This document shows, piece after piece, positions 58,785 to 64,000 of a stretch of DNA of 64,000 nucleotides (the stretch's first letter is position 1; every line of letters begins with the position of its first letter). Both the position numbers and the translations under genes were made by a program. Origin of the DNA: Glandiceps talaboti (Eukaryota > Hemichordata > Enteropneusta > Spengelidae); the NCBI RefSeq assembly GCF_964340395.1, contig NC_135554.1, positions 24,931,592 to 24,995,591 of the forward strand. The letters are read 5' to 3'. The notes beneath the pieces were generated by a model. It was not told the origin of the DNA and did not search any database. It was given only the letters and a program-made list of their open reading frames with translations.

Positions 58785-59130
58785 CACGAACTGTAGCTGG
58801 AGTATTATCTTTTTGATCAGATATACCAACAATCTATTCACTGAAAAGTGTTAAAATACCAATAATTAGACATTGTACATGATTGTTAGAGGTTGATTTT
58901 ATCTATGTGTAATATAATAAAAGGTTGAAACTGTGATTATGTAGATGGCACTGATTTTAGGGTGTGGACCCAAAAATATATTGGGTTGGATTTATTACAC
59001 CATACCATACCATGTGTATTGCTACACACATGTTTAGTGTGCAGGGTGCATGGTATTATGATTAAGTCTTTATATCTAATAAAACTGTTTTTTAAAAATG
59101 TTCCAGTTGCAGCTAGTGCAGCTTTAACAC
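58785..59130 (+). repeat. Displaced copy of intron 5 of transporter copy 2
   Basis: It matches 54940-55275 in order: TGTAGTATTAT-like, CACTGAAAA, TTAAAATACCA, TAATTAGA, CCCAAAAAT, ATTATGATTAAGTC, ATATCTAA, AAAACTGTTTTT and TGTTCCAGTTGCAGCTAGTG CAGCTTT. The following exon 6 is absent. It suggests a decayed third transporter segment or a segmental duplication. Confidence 0.8.
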
Positions 59131-59462
59131 AATTAATTTGAAGTGCCAATAAGTTTTATGTGGTACAGAATACAATTATATACACTAATCACTAATGATG
59201 TCATGATTTTAACTGTATTAAGTGTACAAGAGGAAGTTTGTTTCACAAATGGATATGGAGATATTATACCATGCATGAGTCAGGTTCAACAAAAAATATG
59301 GAATATATACACTGGTCATTCTATATCACGACATCATGCGTCTATGTCATGACAATGTGTGTCTACATCACTGGTTCTGCTGTGTTCGAAATATGAGTCA
59401 AAATGTTCAAAATTGCCATTAGTTTCTCCGATTTTTAAAAAAATATTATGGCGATGGTGTAG

Positions 59463-59622
59463 TTATATTATTCCACAATATTTTTCTTCATTCAGCCGGA
59501 AAATACTCAGTGACCTAAGGGTTTTGTCATTACTCATCTAGCGACTTGTAGTGACAAAGGACCCCTTAGGACACTCATATTTTCCTTGGCTGAAGTGAAA
59601 AGTATTGGGGAATAACATCTAA
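59463..59622. mobile_element. Fold-back element of the ATTATTCCCC family, copy 3
   Basis: Left arm ATTATTCCACAATATTTTTC, right arm GAAAAGTATTGGGGAATAAC. The centre has GTGACCTAAGG paired with ACCCCTTAGGACACTC. Confidence 0.75.
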
Positions 59623-60845
59623 TGACACTTTATAATAAAAAATATCACAAAGTGTTTTTTTGTAAAGTAATGTTCAAACCATCAAACTTTCTGTGATTGT
59701 GATTTTACATTACCCTTTATAAGGTAAAGACCATTAAATAAACTACTTTTGTATGATAATGTATCATTTTATTAATATTTTTGAGACACTCTAAAAGTGG
59801 TACATAGGCACTCTGTTCAGGAGCAAAACTTTGTGTGCTTAGACCACAGCCTCCCCCCCCCCCCCCTCCTGAAACATAAGTTTACAACTTATAAAGTATG
59901 ATATAGGAATGCATAACAATCAATATATTCCATTTTACCCACTGACTAGGAACAAGACCTCTCTTATTAAATAAACCAATTTTGATTACTCGCTTAGAAC
60001 TTTCCTAAACATTTTGAGGTACGACTTTTGGAATAAAAAAGTGAAAGATTAACTTTGTTTGAAATAAAACCAACATTTTTTTAAATGACTGCAAAATAAA
60101 GTACCACAACTTAGTAAATACTTTTATTTTACATTCTCTGTGATTTTTTGTAGAAAAAAATGTGAGGAAATATCTTATGCAAGTCAATCTTCATGTTGCC
60201 TTTTTTGTGTAAAATTGTGTAATTCAATCAAAAGTAACAAACATACCAGGCCAATTTAAAATCAGTTTAGTCTAATATTGAGTACGATTAAATCTCAATG
60301 TTATTCCAATATAGTGGGAAAATGACCGTTTTCAAATAGTACAGCGCACTCTGTGTCTTTCTTTTGGTGTTTTCGTTTAACAATGTATCTTAAGCGCACA
60401 CCAATAATACAAATACATGACTTTGTTATCGTGCGTTCTGCAAAAGTTTATGCACATAAACTTGAAAAGCTGGTGGAAGTTATCTTTATTTCTGATGGCC
60501 TACAGCTTCAAGATGTCCTACGAAAAACTACATATCACCCAAATACCAGTAAAATATATGTTAACAGACAAACTCAGTATTATGAAAAAATATGATGACG
60601 AGAGAAATATAAACACAAAACTTCGACAGTTATTTGCATTTCATGAGAAAGTGGCCATTCAGGTTACTTGTAATTAATATTCTGTACATCATCAAAATAT
60701 AATTTTTAGTACACCTGTCTTCCACAAAAAAAACGAAATTGTTGCCATCTTCTATAATATTAAAATTTACAGTTTTTCACTTTCAAAATTCTTCTGTATC
60801 CATACACGTATTACAAATTTGTATCAAATCTGAGATTGGTGGATA

Positions 60846-64000
<3,155 letters not shown>

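Larger units (their letters stand above)
55951..60845. other. 3' flank of transporter copy 2 to coiled-coil gene
   Basis: No coding exon is supported. It holds 3' untranslated sequence (possible AATAAA at about 57172), a local duplication (57090-57330 against 58140-58400), a tRNA-derived SINE between the copies (57790-58155), a remnant of transporter intron 5 (58785-59130) and a fold-back element (59463-59622). Confidence 0.6.

Overview
The window is intron-rich animal nuclear DNA. It has short exons with GT-AG boundaries, kilobase introns, metazoan-type proteins, very long microsatellites and many small transposon relics. A 3' non-LTR fragment with an ATTG tail, a tRNA-headed SINE and numerous fold-back/MITE elements fit a marine invertebrate genome, perhaps a hemichordate, cephalochordate or similar. 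The sequence alone does not fix the species.

Layout: (1) 728-10194 (+), fifteen exons of an arylsulfatase B/I/J-type sulfatase; the signal-peptide exon is not seen. (2) 12853-14097 (-), an intronless C2H2 zinc-finger protein. (3) 14098-18625, no gene. It holds a roughly 2.5 kb block bounded by two inverted arrays of a 20-bp perfect palindrome repeated at exactly 35 bp. (4) 18626-25870 (+), eleven exons of a PLP-dependent threonine ammonia-lyase (threonine dehydratase) with a C-terminal ACT domain, then about 7.5 kb of gene-poor DNA with minisatellites and MITEs. (5) 33399-39161 (-), nine exons of the mitochondrial F1-ATPase assembly factor ATPAF1. It is head-to-head with (6) 40311-46549 (+), a seven-exon UDP-GlcNAc transporter of the SLC35A3 type. 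(7) 51100-55950 (+), a second SLC35A3-like gene with the same exon phases, made by tandem duplication. (8) 60846-64000 (-), the 3' exons of an unidentified coiled-coil protein that runs off the right edge.

The genes do not form a pathway. The clearest functional links are the tandem transporter pair and the shared ATPAF1/SLC35A3 promoter region. Exon models were built by hand from frame continuity, splice sites and family similarity; every complete model closes to a whole number of codons.

I see no convincing new multi-gene system. The items most worth a second look are: the 35-bp-phased palindrome arrays at 14.27 and 16.66 kb; the sulfatase with an active-site His replaced by Asn; an exon end with its splice donor amplified six times in the second transporter; a non-LTR tail abutting a splice acceptor; and several unnamed fold-back or MITE families, one with two copies carrying matching 5-bp target duplications.
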